Source: Christensenella sp. UBA3857 (GTDB lineage Bacteria > Bacillota > Clostridia > Christensenellales > CAG-138). From it: DNA of 6,569 nt. The notes beneath the pieces are model-generated. The model worked only from the letters and a program-made list of their open reading frames with translations, had not been told where the DNA came from and made no database searches. Shown here piece after piece: positions 1 to 6,482 of this stretch (the stretch's first letter is position 1; each line of letters opens with the position of its first letter). The stretch covers positions 1,053-7,621 of the forward strand of contig DGHD01000048.1 of the NCBI GenBank assembly GCA_002392505.1. The letters run 5' to 3'. The translations under genes were made by a program, and so were the position numbers.

Positions 1-259
1 AGCTTTGACCGCCGCTCTGCCCGTAACCGCCGTAGGAGCTTTGACCGTAGCCCGGTCCGTAGGATTGCCCCTGCTTCGGCTCCTTGGTGAGCATATCGTA
101 AGCGGCGTTGATCTTCTTCATCTTATCCTCGGCCTGCTTTTTCAGTTCGGAGTCCTGATAGCGGTCGGGGTGGTATTTTTTTACCAGCGCCATATAGGCG
201 GAACGGATCTCCTCGGGCGAAGCGGAGGGAGATACTCCGAGAACCTCATAGGGATTCAT
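1..259 (-). CDS. J-domain (DnaJ-like) protein, N-terminal part, runs off the window
   Basis: The first 86 codons are visible; the 3' end lies beyond the left edge. Residues 1-60 form a J-domain: NPYEVLGV at the N-terminus, an AYMALVKKYHPDR helix with the diagnostic HPD at residues 30-32, and a KINAAYDML helix at about 49-57. J-domains stimulate the ATPase of DnaK/Hsp70 through HPD, so a cytoplasmic co-chaperone role is expected from the family. From about residue 62 the chain becomes a low-complexity stretch rich in Gly, Tyr, Gln and Ser (for example SYGGYGQSGG). That could be a linker like the G-rich region of DnaJ, but what follows is not visible, so it is not called dnaJ itself. The ATG at 259-257 is chosen because AAGGAGG (267-273) sits 7 nt upstream. 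It overlaps the stop of the upstream gene as ATGA, implying translational coupling. Confidence 0.88.
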   Translation of the reverse strand, partial: MNPYEVLGVSPSASPEEIRSAYMALVKKYHPDRYQDSELKKQAEDKMKKINAAYDMLTKEPKQGQSYGPGYGQSSYGGYGQSGGQS

Positions 260-1122
260 GCATTTTCCTCCTTGTTTTTGGCGCGTTTCTTCGATTTGCC
301 CTCGCCGTGCAGCACCTCCGCCGCACGCACGCCAAGCCCCATGTACATGACGTTGTCGAGCAGGGACTTGTTGAGCTTGAGATCCATCAGGTCGTAAGCG
401 AGCACCGCGGAATTGATGTACATATCCAGCATCGCGGAACACATCTCACGCGGGGCGGCGGGCTTCGAGAGCACGAAGATATTGTACTGCCCCTTCTTTT
501 CGTCGTCCGCACGGTCGTCCCATGCGTCGGCGATGTAAACGAAACCGCCGGCTTTCCGCCCGAGCTCCGTAAGTATCGGCGCGGCTTCCGCAGTTATACC
601 GGGGCAGGCGGCGAAAATGTCGCCGAGTATCCCGCCGAAGAGGAGCGGCGCCGCATCGGGATCGCCCTCCTTAGCTCTTTCGAGCCCATAGAGGCGTTCC
701 ATTCCCTCTTTAAGTATACGCGCGGCTTCGGGGTATTTCTTCTCCGCGCGCCTTATGCCCGTGCCGATGAGCGGCACGCCCATCCGCCTCAGGGGTCTTC
801 CGTCGTGGGCGTCATCCAAAAGCTTATGCTTGGCGAGCAGCACGGATACCGCGGCGCAGTAATCGAGCACACCGTCGGGCTTTACGGTGGATATCCTGCC
901 GCGGGCGGGATGCGCCGGGCAGCCGTGGGGGACGAGCTCGGGTTCGTCGTTGAGCACGGACGAAAGGAGTATCGCGGCGAACGTCGCATCGTAAGTGAGC
1001 GTCATGCGGGAGGTCATGCCGTATTTCCTGAGCGCCCTGCAAAGGCCGCAGTAATACGCCTGATAAAGCTCCTTGTCCTTTACCTTAAGCTCCGGGATAA
1101 AAGGTCTTATGTAACCGAACAT
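256..1122 (-). CDS. DUF5685-like family protein, function unknown
   Basis: This is a complete 288-aa protein. The opening FGYIRPFIPELKVKDKELY followed by YYCGLCRALRKYG is what I recall for DUF5685, an uncharacterised family common in Clostridia; this is from memory and was not searched. Visible features are a CGLC pair (Cys25, Cys28), a second Cys/His cluster HGCPAH (66-71), an Asp in TYDATF (Asp45), and an acidic motif ADAWDDRADDEKKGQYN (198-214). The C-terminus is very basic and charged (KSKKRAKNKEENA). There is no signal peptide and no clear membrane segment, so it is probably cytoplasmic; the Cys/His sites could bind metal (inference). The ATG at 1122-1120 has AAGGAG (1131-1136) 8 nt upstream and a good promoter just before that. 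It is the first gene of a two-gene unit with the J-domain gene, which suggests a shared role, possibly as a chaperone client or partner. The biochemical function is not known. Confidence 0.82.
   Translation of the reverse strand: MFGYIRPFIPELKVKDKELYQAYYCGLCRALRKYGMTSRMTLTYDATFAAILLSSVLNDEPELVPHGCPAHPARGRISTVKPDGVLDYCAAVSVLLAKHKLLDDAHDGRPLRRMGVPLIGTGIRRAEKKYPEAARILKEGMERLYGLERAKEGDPDAAPLLFGGILGDIFAACPGITAEAAPILTELGRKAGGFVYIADAWDDRADDEKKGQYNIFVLSKPAAPREMCSAMLDMYINSAVLAYDLMDLKLNKSLLDNVMYMGLGVRAAEVLHGEGKSKKRAKNKEENA
267..273 (-). promoter_or_regulatory. Ribosome binding site of the J-domain gene, inside the upstream coding end
   Basis: AAGGAGG reads on the minus strand within the last codons of the DUF5685-like gene, 7 nt before the ATG at 259. 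It fixes the start of the J-domain gene and shows that the charged KEENA tail of the upstream protein is partly shaped by this embedded signal. Confidence 0.8.
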
Positions 1123-1151
1123 AGCCTGCTCTCCTTAAAAAACCTTACCAT

Positions 1152-1180
1152 ATTATAAATAATAGTCCGGGTTTTTTCAA
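1152..1180 (-). promoter_or_regulatory. Sigma-A type promoter of the DUF5685/J-domain unit
   Basis: On the minus strand a -35 TTGAAA (1180-1175) and a perfect -10 TATAAT (1157-1152) are separated by exactly 17 nt. Transcription would start near 1145, giving a short leader of roughly 23 nt that contains the AAGGAG site at 1131-1136. This is the best promoter match in the window. Confidence 0.75.
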
Positions 1181-1305
1181 CCGAAAAGGTGTAAAAAGAA
1201 TGTAAAACCGGGCTTAATGGCGGCTCAAATCCGGGAAATCAGGCATATTAGCGCAATTTTTTTTGAAATATAACCACTTCGGGGCTTTATTTTTTCGGTA
1301 ATATC

Positions 1306-1314
1306 TGCTATAAT
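1306..1314 (+). promoter_or_regulatory. Extended -10 promoter of the BMP lipoprotein gene
   Basis: TGCTATAAT matches the extended -10 pattern TGnTATAAT exactly. The -35 position at a 17-nt spacing (1286-1291, TTTATT) is poor, which is typical where an extended -10 compensates. Predicted start is near 1320-1322, giving a leader of about 50 nt before the ATG at 1372. An alternative weaker pair lies upstream (TTGAAA 1263-1268 with TTTATT 1286-1291). The leader is too short for a purine riboswitch, and I see no riboswitch core in it. Confidence 0.6.
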
Positions 1315-1371
1315 CAATACACTACCAAAGTATGGTCATTCGACTGTACGGGAATTTTTTAGGAGGAAAAT

Positions 1372-2460
1372 ATGAAAAAGTTTTTAGCTCTTACGCTCGT
1401 CCTTGTCATGGCGATCGGCATGCTTGCCGCCTGCAAGACGACGACCGGCGAAACCGCTGAGATCGCGTTCGTTACCGACGTAGGTCAGCTCATGGATAAG
1501 TCCTTCAACCAGGGCACATGGGAAGGCTGCAAGCAGTACGCCGATGCGAACAACAAGACCGCTAAGTACTATCAGCCCGCTAACGGCGAAGACGCAACCG
1601 ACGCCGATCGTTATGAGGCGATGAAGGCTGCCGTTGAAGGCGGCGCCAAGGTCGTCGTCTGCGCCGGCTTCATGCAGGCCACCGCGCTTACTCAGGCTGC
1701 TAAGGCTTATCCCGAAGTCAACTTCATCTTCATCGATGGTTGGCCCCTCACCGACGGCGAAAACGGTCCCGTTCTCAAGAACGTTGCCGGTATCGCTTAT
1801 CAGGAGGAGCAGGCCGGTTATCTTGCCGGTTACGCCGTAGTCATGGAAGGCTACACCAAGCTGGGCTTCTGTGGTGGTGGCGGTGGCGGCAACCCCGCTT
1901 GCTGCCGTTACGGCTTCGGCTATGTGCAGGGTGCCAAGGCTGCTGCTGAGGCTAAGGGCGTTGACATCGAGATCAACTACTCCTGGCAGTATGGCTCCAC
2001 CTTCTCCGCATCTCCCGAACTGCAGGCTATGGCTGCCGGCTGGTATGAGAACGGCACCGAGATCATCTTCGCCTGCGGCGGCTCCATGTTCTCTTCCATC
2101 TCCGCGGCGGCTTCCGCCAACGATAAGAAGGTCGTCGGCGTTGACGTTGACCAGAGCAATGAATCCGCTACCGTTGTTACCTCCGCTATGAAGGGCCTCT
2201 CCACTTCCGTTGTATGGGCTATCGGTAAGTTCTATGACGGCAAGTGGGACGAGATCGGCGGCAATGGCACCAGCCTCGGCGCTAAAGACAACGCGGTTGG
2301 TCTTCCCACCGAGACCTGGTCTCTCAAGAACTGGACCGTTGAAGACTACAACGCTCTCTTCGAGCAGATCAAGGCCGGCACGGTCGAGATCAGCCCCGAT
2401 TATCCTCAGGATATGGCCACCTACGATGCGGGCGAGCACGTAAAGATCACCGTCAGCTAA
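1372..2460 (+). CDS. BMP/PnrA-family nucleoside-type ABC transporter substrate-binding lipoprotein
   Basis: The 362-aa protein starts with a lipoprotein signal peptide: MKKF, a hydrophobic stretch to about residue 17, then lipobox LAAC with Cys21 as the lipidated residue. The mature part is a BMP-family (Med/PnrA) binding protein, shown by the N-lobe motif TDVGQLMDKSFNQGTWEG (35-52), the GWP/IAYQEEQAGYLAG core (123-153), and GVDVDQSN (256-263) in the C-lobe. In characterised relatives (Treponema PnrA, B. subtilis NupN/YufN, Streptococcus PnrA) the fold binds purine or other nucleosides; the exact ligand cannot be read here. Length is normal (about 350-360). Oddities are a run of six glycines (168-173) followed by NPACC, and a total of seven Cys. 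All 15 Ile codons are ATC, suggesting high expression. AGGAGG (1361-1366) lies 5 nt before the ATG. It is followed by its own terminator, then the ATPase and permease genes of the same importer. Confidence 0.95.
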   Translation: MKKFLALTLVLVMAIGMLAACKTTTGETAEIAFVTDVGQLMDKSFNQGTWEGCKQYADANNKTAKYYQPANGEDATDADRYEAMKAAVEGGAKVVVCAGFMQATALTQAAKAYPEVNFIFIDGWPLTDGENGPVLKNVAGIAYQEEQAGYLAGYAVVMEGYTKLGFCGGGGGGNPACCRYGFGYVQGAKAAAEAKGVDIEINYSWQYGSTFSASPELQAMAAGWYENGTEIIFACGGSMFSSISAAASANDKKVVGVDVDQSNESATVVTSAMKGLSTSVVWAIGKFYDGKWDEIGGNGTSLGAKDNAVGLPTETWSLKNWTVEDYNALFEQIKAGTVEISPDYPQDMATYDAGEHVKITVS

Positions 2461-2477
2461 TTGAATCGAAAACCCTT

Positions 2478-2512
2478 ATGCAGGGGCTCTTCCGAGCCCC
2501 TGCATTTTTTTT
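2478..2512 (+). terminator. Strong intrinsic terminator after the lipoprotein gene
   Basis: A perfect 12-bp stem (2478-2489 with 2494-2505; arm ATGCAGGGGCTC) closes on a 4-nt loop TTCC and runs straight into eight T residues (2505-2512). It sits 18 nt after the stop codon. Its place between the binding-protein gene and the ATPase gene suggests that most transcripts end here, giving more binding protein than membrane complex. Confidence 0.92.
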
Positions 2513-2559
2513 GCGTACGATCGCGCAAGGTTTTTATTTGCCGATTTTGTTGAATCATA

Positions 2560-2588
2560 TTGCTTTTTGGACTGTTTCCATATATAAT
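2560..2588 (+). promoter_or_regulatory. Probable promoter for the ATPase-permease block
   Basis: TTGCTT (2560-2565) and TATAAT (2583-2588) are spaced by 17 nt. A second TATAAT follows at 2596-2601, but without a recognisable -35 at the right distance. The promoter lies after the terminator and before AGGAGG (2615-2620), so it would let the ABC genes be transcribed independently of the lipoprotein gene. The -35 matches only in its TTG half, hence moderate confidence. Confidence 0.5.
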
Positions 2589-2627
2589 TAGTGGGTATAA
2601 TTATTCTTCGCAACAGGAGGGCAAGCT

Positions 2628-4187
2628 ATGGAGCAACAGACGGTACAAAATGCCCCGTATGTTATAGAAATGCTGCATATCACCAAGGAATTCCCCGGTA
2701 TAAAGGCAAACGATGACATCACGCTGCAGCTTAAGAAGGGCGAGATACACGCACTGCTTGGAGAGAACGGCGCAGGTAAATCCACCCTTATGAGCGTGCT
2801 TTTCGGCTTATATCAGCCGGAAAAGGGCGAAATACGCAAAAACGGGCAGGTCGTCCATATAAAGGACCCAAACGACGCTACCGCGCTCAACATAGGCATG
2901 GTGCATCAGCACTTCAAGCTTATCGAGGTGTTTACAGTTCTCGATAACATAATCCTCGGGGCGGAGGATACCAAGCTCGGCTTTATTCAAAAGAAGGAAG
3001 CACGGAAAAAGGTTGCAGCGCTCTCCGAAAAATACGGTCTAAGCATCGATATGGACGCCAAGGTAGAGGATATCACCGTCGGCATGCAGCAGCGCGTCGA
3101 GATCCTTAAGATGCTCTACCGCGACAACGATATTCTTATTTTCGACGAGCCTACGGCGGTGCTCACCCCGCAGGAGATCGCAGAGCTCATGCAGATCATG
3201 AGGAACCTCAAGGCGGAAGGGAAGAGCATACTGTTCATCTCCCATAAGCTCAACGAGATAATGGAGGTGTCCGACCGTGTTACCGTTTTGCGCAAGGGCA
3301 AGTACGTCGGCACCGTCGAAACAAAGGATACCGACAAGGCGGAGCTTTCCCGTATGATGGTAGGTCGTCCCGTTCAGCTCGTCGTCGACAAGGGCGAAGC
3401 CGATCCCGGCGATGCGGTGCTTAAGATAGAGAACCTCACAGTTCCGTCCAAGCTGCACAAGAACAACGCGGTAAAGAACGTATCCCTTACCGTGCACGCG
3501 GGAGAGATACTCTGCATAGCGGGTATAGACGGCAACGGTCAGACGGAATTCGTACACGCGTTGACTGGGCTTGAAAAGGCGACTTCCGGTAAGATCACCC
3601 TTTGCGGGCATGATATCTCGAGGGCTTCCATTCTCAGGCGCAGTCAGACCGGCATGAGCCATATCCCGGAGGACAGGCATAAGCACGGGCTTGTGCTCGA
3701 TTTCACGCTGGAACAGAACATGGTGCTTCAGCGCTATAAGGAGCAGAGGTTCCAGAAGCTTGGCTTCATCAAGTTCGCGGAAATACGTAAATACACAGAA
3801 GACCTTATCAAAAAGTTCGACGTGAGGAGCGGTCAGGGCCCCGTGACGAAGGCGAGGAGCATGTCCGGCGGCAACCAGCAGAAGGCGATCGTCGCCCGAG
3901 AGCTCGACCGTGATATGCCGCTGATCGTCGCAGTACAGCCGACCCGAGGACTCGACGTCGGCGCGATAGAGTTCATCCATTCGCAGCTCGTAAAGGAGCG
4001 CGATGAGGGTAAGGCGGTACTGCTCGTATCGCTTGAGCTGGAGGAGGTAATGAACCTTTCCGACCGAATACTCGTAATGTACGAGGGCGAGATAGTCGGC
4101 GAGCTCGATCCCAAAGCGACCACGGCAGAGGAGCTCGGTCTGTACATGGCAGGCGCGAAGAGACAGGATAAGGGGGTGACCGCCTGA
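2628..4187 (+). CDS. Double-domain ABC transporter ATPase of a nucleoside/BMP-type importer (NupO/YufO-like)
   Basis: The 519-aa protein fuses two nucleotide-binding domains. NBD1 has Walker [10 protein letters not shown] (45-53), Q-loop Gln94, signature ITVGMQQ (149-155, an LSGGQ variant), Walker B ILIFDEP with Asp173/Glu174, and switch His206. NBD2 is degenerate: its Walker A is GIDGNGQT (299-306) with Gln305 where Lys is expected, the Walker B end is [10 protein letters not shown] (434-443) with Gln437 in place of the catalytic Glu, and SLE (468-470) replaces the His switch. It keeps a good signature, MSGGNQQK (412-419). So one composite ATP site should be active and one impaired, as is normal for sugar/nucleoside-class fused ATPases. 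No membrane segments are present; it acts on the cytoplasmic face with the two permeases. Length is close to the family norm (about 510). AGGAGG (2615-2620) stands 7 nt before the ATG. The stop overlaps the next start by 1 nt (TGATG). It uses many ATA Ile codons, unlike the lipoprotein gene. Confidence 0.95.
   Translation: MEQQTVQNAPYVIEMLHITKEFPGIKANDDITLQLKKGEIHALLGENGAGKSTLMSVLFGLYQPEKGEIRKNGQVVHIKDPNDATALNIGMVHQHFKLIEVFTVLDNIILGAEDTKLGFIQKKEARKKVAALSEKYGLSIDMDAKVEDITVGMQQRVEILKMLYRDNDILIFDEPTAVLTPQEIAELMQIMRNLKAEGKSILFISHKLNEIMEVSDRVTVLRKGKYVGTVETKDTDKAELSRMMVGRPVQLVVDKGEADPGDAVLKIENLTVPSKLHKNNAVKNVSLTVHAGEILCIAGIDGNGQTEFVHALTGLEKATSGKITLCGHDISRASILRRSQTGMSHIPEDRHKHGLVLDFTLEQNMVLQRYKEQRFQKLGFIKFAEIRKYTEDLIKKFDVRSGQGPVTKARSMSGGNQQKAIVARELDRDMPLIVAVQPTRGLDVGAIEFIHSQLVKERDEGKAVLLVSLELEEVMNLSDRILVMYEGEIVGELDPKATTAEELGLYMAGAKRQDKGVTA
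4172..4179 (+). promoter_or_regulatory. Ribosome binding site of permease 1, inside the ATPase coding end
   Basis: GGGGGTGA, preceded by AA, is one mismatch from the ideal AAGGAGGTGA and lies 7 nt before the ATG at 4187. It is embedded in the last ATPase codons and, with the TGATG stop/start overlap, supports coupled translation and this start choice. Confidence 0.75.
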
Positions 4188-5419
4188 TGAAGCTGAAGGG
4201 ATTCCTCAATAAAGACGGCACGAAGAGCGTATTTTCAACGCTGATCTCGATAATCATCGGACTTATCGCCGGCGTTATAGTAATAATCATCGTCGGTCTG
4301 GCAGATAAGAATATCTCCTCGCGGGATATAGGCAACGGCATTAACCTTGTGCTGTTCGGCATATTCAACTTCACTTCGACCAATATAGGCGATATGCTGT
4401 TCCGCGCCGTGCCCATCATCATGACCGGTCTTTCGGTATCGCTTGCTTATAAGACCGGCCTGTTCAACATCGGCGCTTCGGGTCAGTATCTTGCCGGCAC
4501 TACCGCAACGCTGTTCATCGCGCTTTGCATCCCCACAACGGTCGTTCCCGCTTGGTTGGTTTGGACGCTGGCGTTCCTCGGCGGGATCCTTGCCGGCGCG
4601 CTGTGGGGCGCGATCCCCGGCATGCTGAAGGCGTTCCTCAACATAAACGAGGTCCTGGCGTGCATCATGACCAACTGGCTCGCCGCCAAAATGGTCACCT
4701 GGGTGTTCAGCCTCAGCAATCTGCAGCGCAATGAATACGGCATGACTTCTTTAATATGGAAGACGGAGCATAACGGCGTCATGACCTCCAGGATGGGGCT
4801 TGATAAATTGTTCCCCGGCTCGCAGCAGGTCAACGGCGGTATTATAATAGCGATAATCATTGCCGTGATCATTTACATAATCCTTTCAAAGACCACGCTC
4901 GGTTATGAGCTGAAGGCCTGCGGTTCCAACCGTCATGCCGCGCGTTACGCCGGCATCAAGGATAAGCGCAATATCGTGCTCTCCATGGCTCTGGCAGGCG
5001 CTCTGGCCGGCGCGGGAGCCGCGCTCTACTGGCTTTCCGGCACAACGGATTTCAAATGGGACACAGCTTATCAGTCGCTCCCCGGAGAGGGCTTTACCGG
5101 CATTGCCGTCGCGCTGCTTGGCGCCTGCAACCCGATAGCCAATATCTTCACGGGCATGTTCATGTCCTCGCTGTCGGTAATAGGCACGAAGCTCGGCAAC
5201 GTTACGAATTATAACGAACATATCACGAGCGTGATCATCGCGGTAATCGTCTACCTTTCGGCATTCTCGCTGCTCATCAAACGCTGGCTCACAAACTGGT
5301 TCAAGAAGTCCGAGGAAAAGCAGCTGAACAAGAAGGCGGCTCCGCCGAAACCCAAGGGGAAGGACAAAGAAAACGCCTTGCCCGAAGAACTCAAAACGGG
5401 AAAGGAGGGCGCTGAATAA
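4187..5419 (+). CDS. ABC transporter permease 1, BPD_transp_2 family (NupP/YufP-like)
   Basis: The 410-aa integral membrane protein has about eight to nine hydrophobic segments (for example 16-38, 121-143, 217-233, 263-284, 346-366). Family hallmarks are [10 protein letters not shown] (91-100), the cytoplasmic coupling loop [22 protein letters not shown] (236-257) that should contact the ATPase, and [13 protein letters not shown] (300-312). It pairs with the downstream permease to form an unlike two-subunit channel, the usual arrangement for nucleoside importers of this class. It is longer than the roughly 350 aa typical of the family, partly because of a 38-residue hydrophilic C-terminal tail (373-410) rich in Lys, Glu and Pro, expected to be cytoplasmic. 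The start has a good ribosome binding site at 4172-4179. The TAA overlaps the next ATG by 1 nt (TAATG). Confidence 0.93.
   Translation: MKLKGFLNKDGTKSVFSTLISIIIGLIAGVIVIIIVGLADKNISSRDIGNGINLVLFGIFNFTSTNIGDMLFRAVPIIMTGLSVSLAYKTGLFNIGASGQYLAGTTATLFIALCIPTTVVPAWLVWTLAFLGGILAGALWGAIPGMLKAFLNINEVLACIMTNWLAAKMVTWVFSLSNLQRNEYGMTSLIWKTEHNGVMTSRMGLDKLFPGSQQVNGGIIIAIIIAVIIYIILSKTTLGYELKACGSNRHAARYAGIKDKRNIVLSMALAGALAGAGAALYWLSGTTDFKWDTAYQSLPGEGFTGIAVALLGACNPIANIFTGMFMSSLSVIGTKLGNVTNYNEHITSVIIAVIVYLSAFSLLIKRWLTNWFKKSEEKQLNKKAAPPKPKGKDKENALPEELKTGKEGAE
5402..5408 (+). promoter_or_regulatory. Ribosome binding site of permease 2, inside the permease 1 tail
   Basis: AAGGAGG lies 10 nt before the ATG at 5419 and is read in frame as part of the GKEG residues at the end of permease 1. 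It supports the start of permease 2 and coupled translation across the TAATG overlap. Confidence 0.78.
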
Positions 5420-6468
5420 TGACTTACCTGATCCAACAAACATTATTGTATGCAATTCCTCTTATGATCGTGGCGCTTGCCGGCGTTTTCGCGGAGCGCA
5501 GCGGTATAATCAATCTCGCGCTTGAGGGCATAATGATATTCGGCGCGTTCATTGGCGTGCTGTTCGTAAGGCTCTGTCTGCAGTACGGCGTGTTCGTATA
5601 CGTCGCAGAGAACACCAACTGGTTCCAGATGCAGCTCTTTGAGGTGCTCGCAATGCTGACGTCGGCGCTGCTCGGTTCCGTGTTCGCGATGCTGCTGGGC
5701 TTTGCCGCGATCAACCTCAAGGCGGATCAGACCATAAGCGGTACCTCGCTCAACATGCTCGCCCCCGCGCTCGTGCTCTTCCTCATCAAGACGTTCACTA
5801 ATCAGGAGAGACTGGAGCTCAACGGCGTTGACGCGCCCGCGATCTTCATGCTGAAGAAGTCGTTCTTCGGTTTGGGAGAATCGAACGGCTTCTTTGTAAA
5901 CACGTTCATAAACAAGACCTATATCGCGACTTACGTATGCATACTGCTGTTCATTATCTGCTCCATACTGCTGTATAAGACCAAGTTCGGTTTAAGGCTG
6001 CGCGCCTGCGGCGAGAATCCGCAAGCGGCGGGTTCGCTGGGCATCAACGTTGCAAAGATGCGCTATTCGGGCGTTGCGATCTCCGGCGCGCTTGCCGGCA
6101 TGGGCGGATTCGTGTATGCGATGACCACTTCAAACTGCACGTCGAACGGCGACGTCGCAGGCTTCGGCTTCCTTGCCTTGGCCGTTATGATATTCGGCAA
6201 CTGGAAGCCGTTGAACATCGTGCTCGCCGCGATGCTTTTCGGTTTGTTCTCGTGTCTTGCCGCCGGCTACAGCTCGATCGACATCAACCGTGACGGCATT
6301 TGCCTCCTGAAGGAGCTTTCCGATGATCCTACCTGGGGCAAGATACTGAACCCCAACCTTTACCGCATGCTCCCGTACCTTATCTCACTCATAGTTCTGG
6401 CGTTCACCTCGAAGAAGTCCAGAGCGCCCAAGGCGGAGGGCATTCCTTACGACAAGGGAATGAGGTAA
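5419..6468 (+). CDS. ABC transporter permease 2, BPD_transp_2 family (NupQ/YufQ-like)
   Basis: The 349-aa integral membrane protein carries the strongest family signatures of the cluster: AERSGIINLALEGIMIFGAF (25-44), NLKADQTISGTSLNML (99-114), the coupling loop KTKFGLRLRACGENPQAAGSLGIN (187-210) and GFGFLALAVMIFGNWKP (248-264). Hydrophobic segments alternate through the chain, with the last at about 318-330 and a short basic tail. It is some 30 residues longer than the usual roughly 320 aa. The extra length appears to lie in a loop around residues 52-73 and in a hydrophilic loop around 284-315 (SSIDINRDGICLLKELSDDP region). It acts with permease 1 as the transmembrane half of the importer. 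It is the last gene of the block, and a hairpin terminator begins 14 nt after its stop. Confidence 0.94.
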   Translation: MTYLIQQTLLYAIPLMIVALAGVFAERSGIINLALEGIMIFGAFIGVLFVRLCLQYGVFVYVAENTNWFQMQLFEVLAMLTSALLGSVFAMLLGFAAINLKADQTISGTSLNMLAPALVLFLIKTFTNQERLELNGVDAPAIFMLKKSFFGLGESNGFFVNTFINKTYIATYVCILLFIICSILLYKTKFGLRLRACGENPQAAGSLGINVAKMRYSGVAISGALAGMGGFVYAMTTSNCTSNGDVAGFGFLALAVMIFGNWKPLNIVLAAMLFGLFSCLAAGYSSIDINRDGICLLKELSDDPTWGKILNPNLYRMLPYLISLIVLAFTSKKSRAPKAEGIPYDKGMR

Positions 6469-6482
6469 AAAAGCAGTTTATC

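Noticed and set aside
307..1158. Long plus-strand open frame of 283 codons opposite the DUF5685-like gene
   Set aside because: It has no ribosome binding site or recognisable domain, its composition is that of an antisense shadow (His/Arg/Val/Glu-rich), and the minus-strand frame has a clear family match, promoter and ribosome binding site.
1177..1189. PurR-box-like word CAACCGAAAA
   Set aside because: It shares CCGAA with the known box but lacks the following conserved base and a paired second box, so a chance match is more likely.
1257..1264. Eight-T run as a terminator
   Set aside because: No stable stem precedes it, and no gene ends upstream on that strand.
1315..1371. Possible purine riboswitch in the leader of the lipoprotein gene
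   Set aside because: CTACC- and GACT-like words occur, but the conserved three-way junction core and two kissing loops are absent, and the predicted leader of about 50 nt is too short.
1384..2439. Minus-strand open frame of 351 codons opposite the lipoprotein gene
   Set aside because: It is a by-product of the strict codon bias of the real gene, which removes stops on the other strand. It has no start signal or domain.
2588..2785. Short minus-strand open frame (65 codons) across the ATPase promoter
   Set aside because: It overlaps the ATPase start on the opposite strand, has no ribosome binding site and shows no family features.
3039..3980. Minus-strand open frame of 313 codons opposite the ATPase gene
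   Set aside because: It lies wholly inside an unmistakable ABC ATPase frame and has no start signal or family resemblance.
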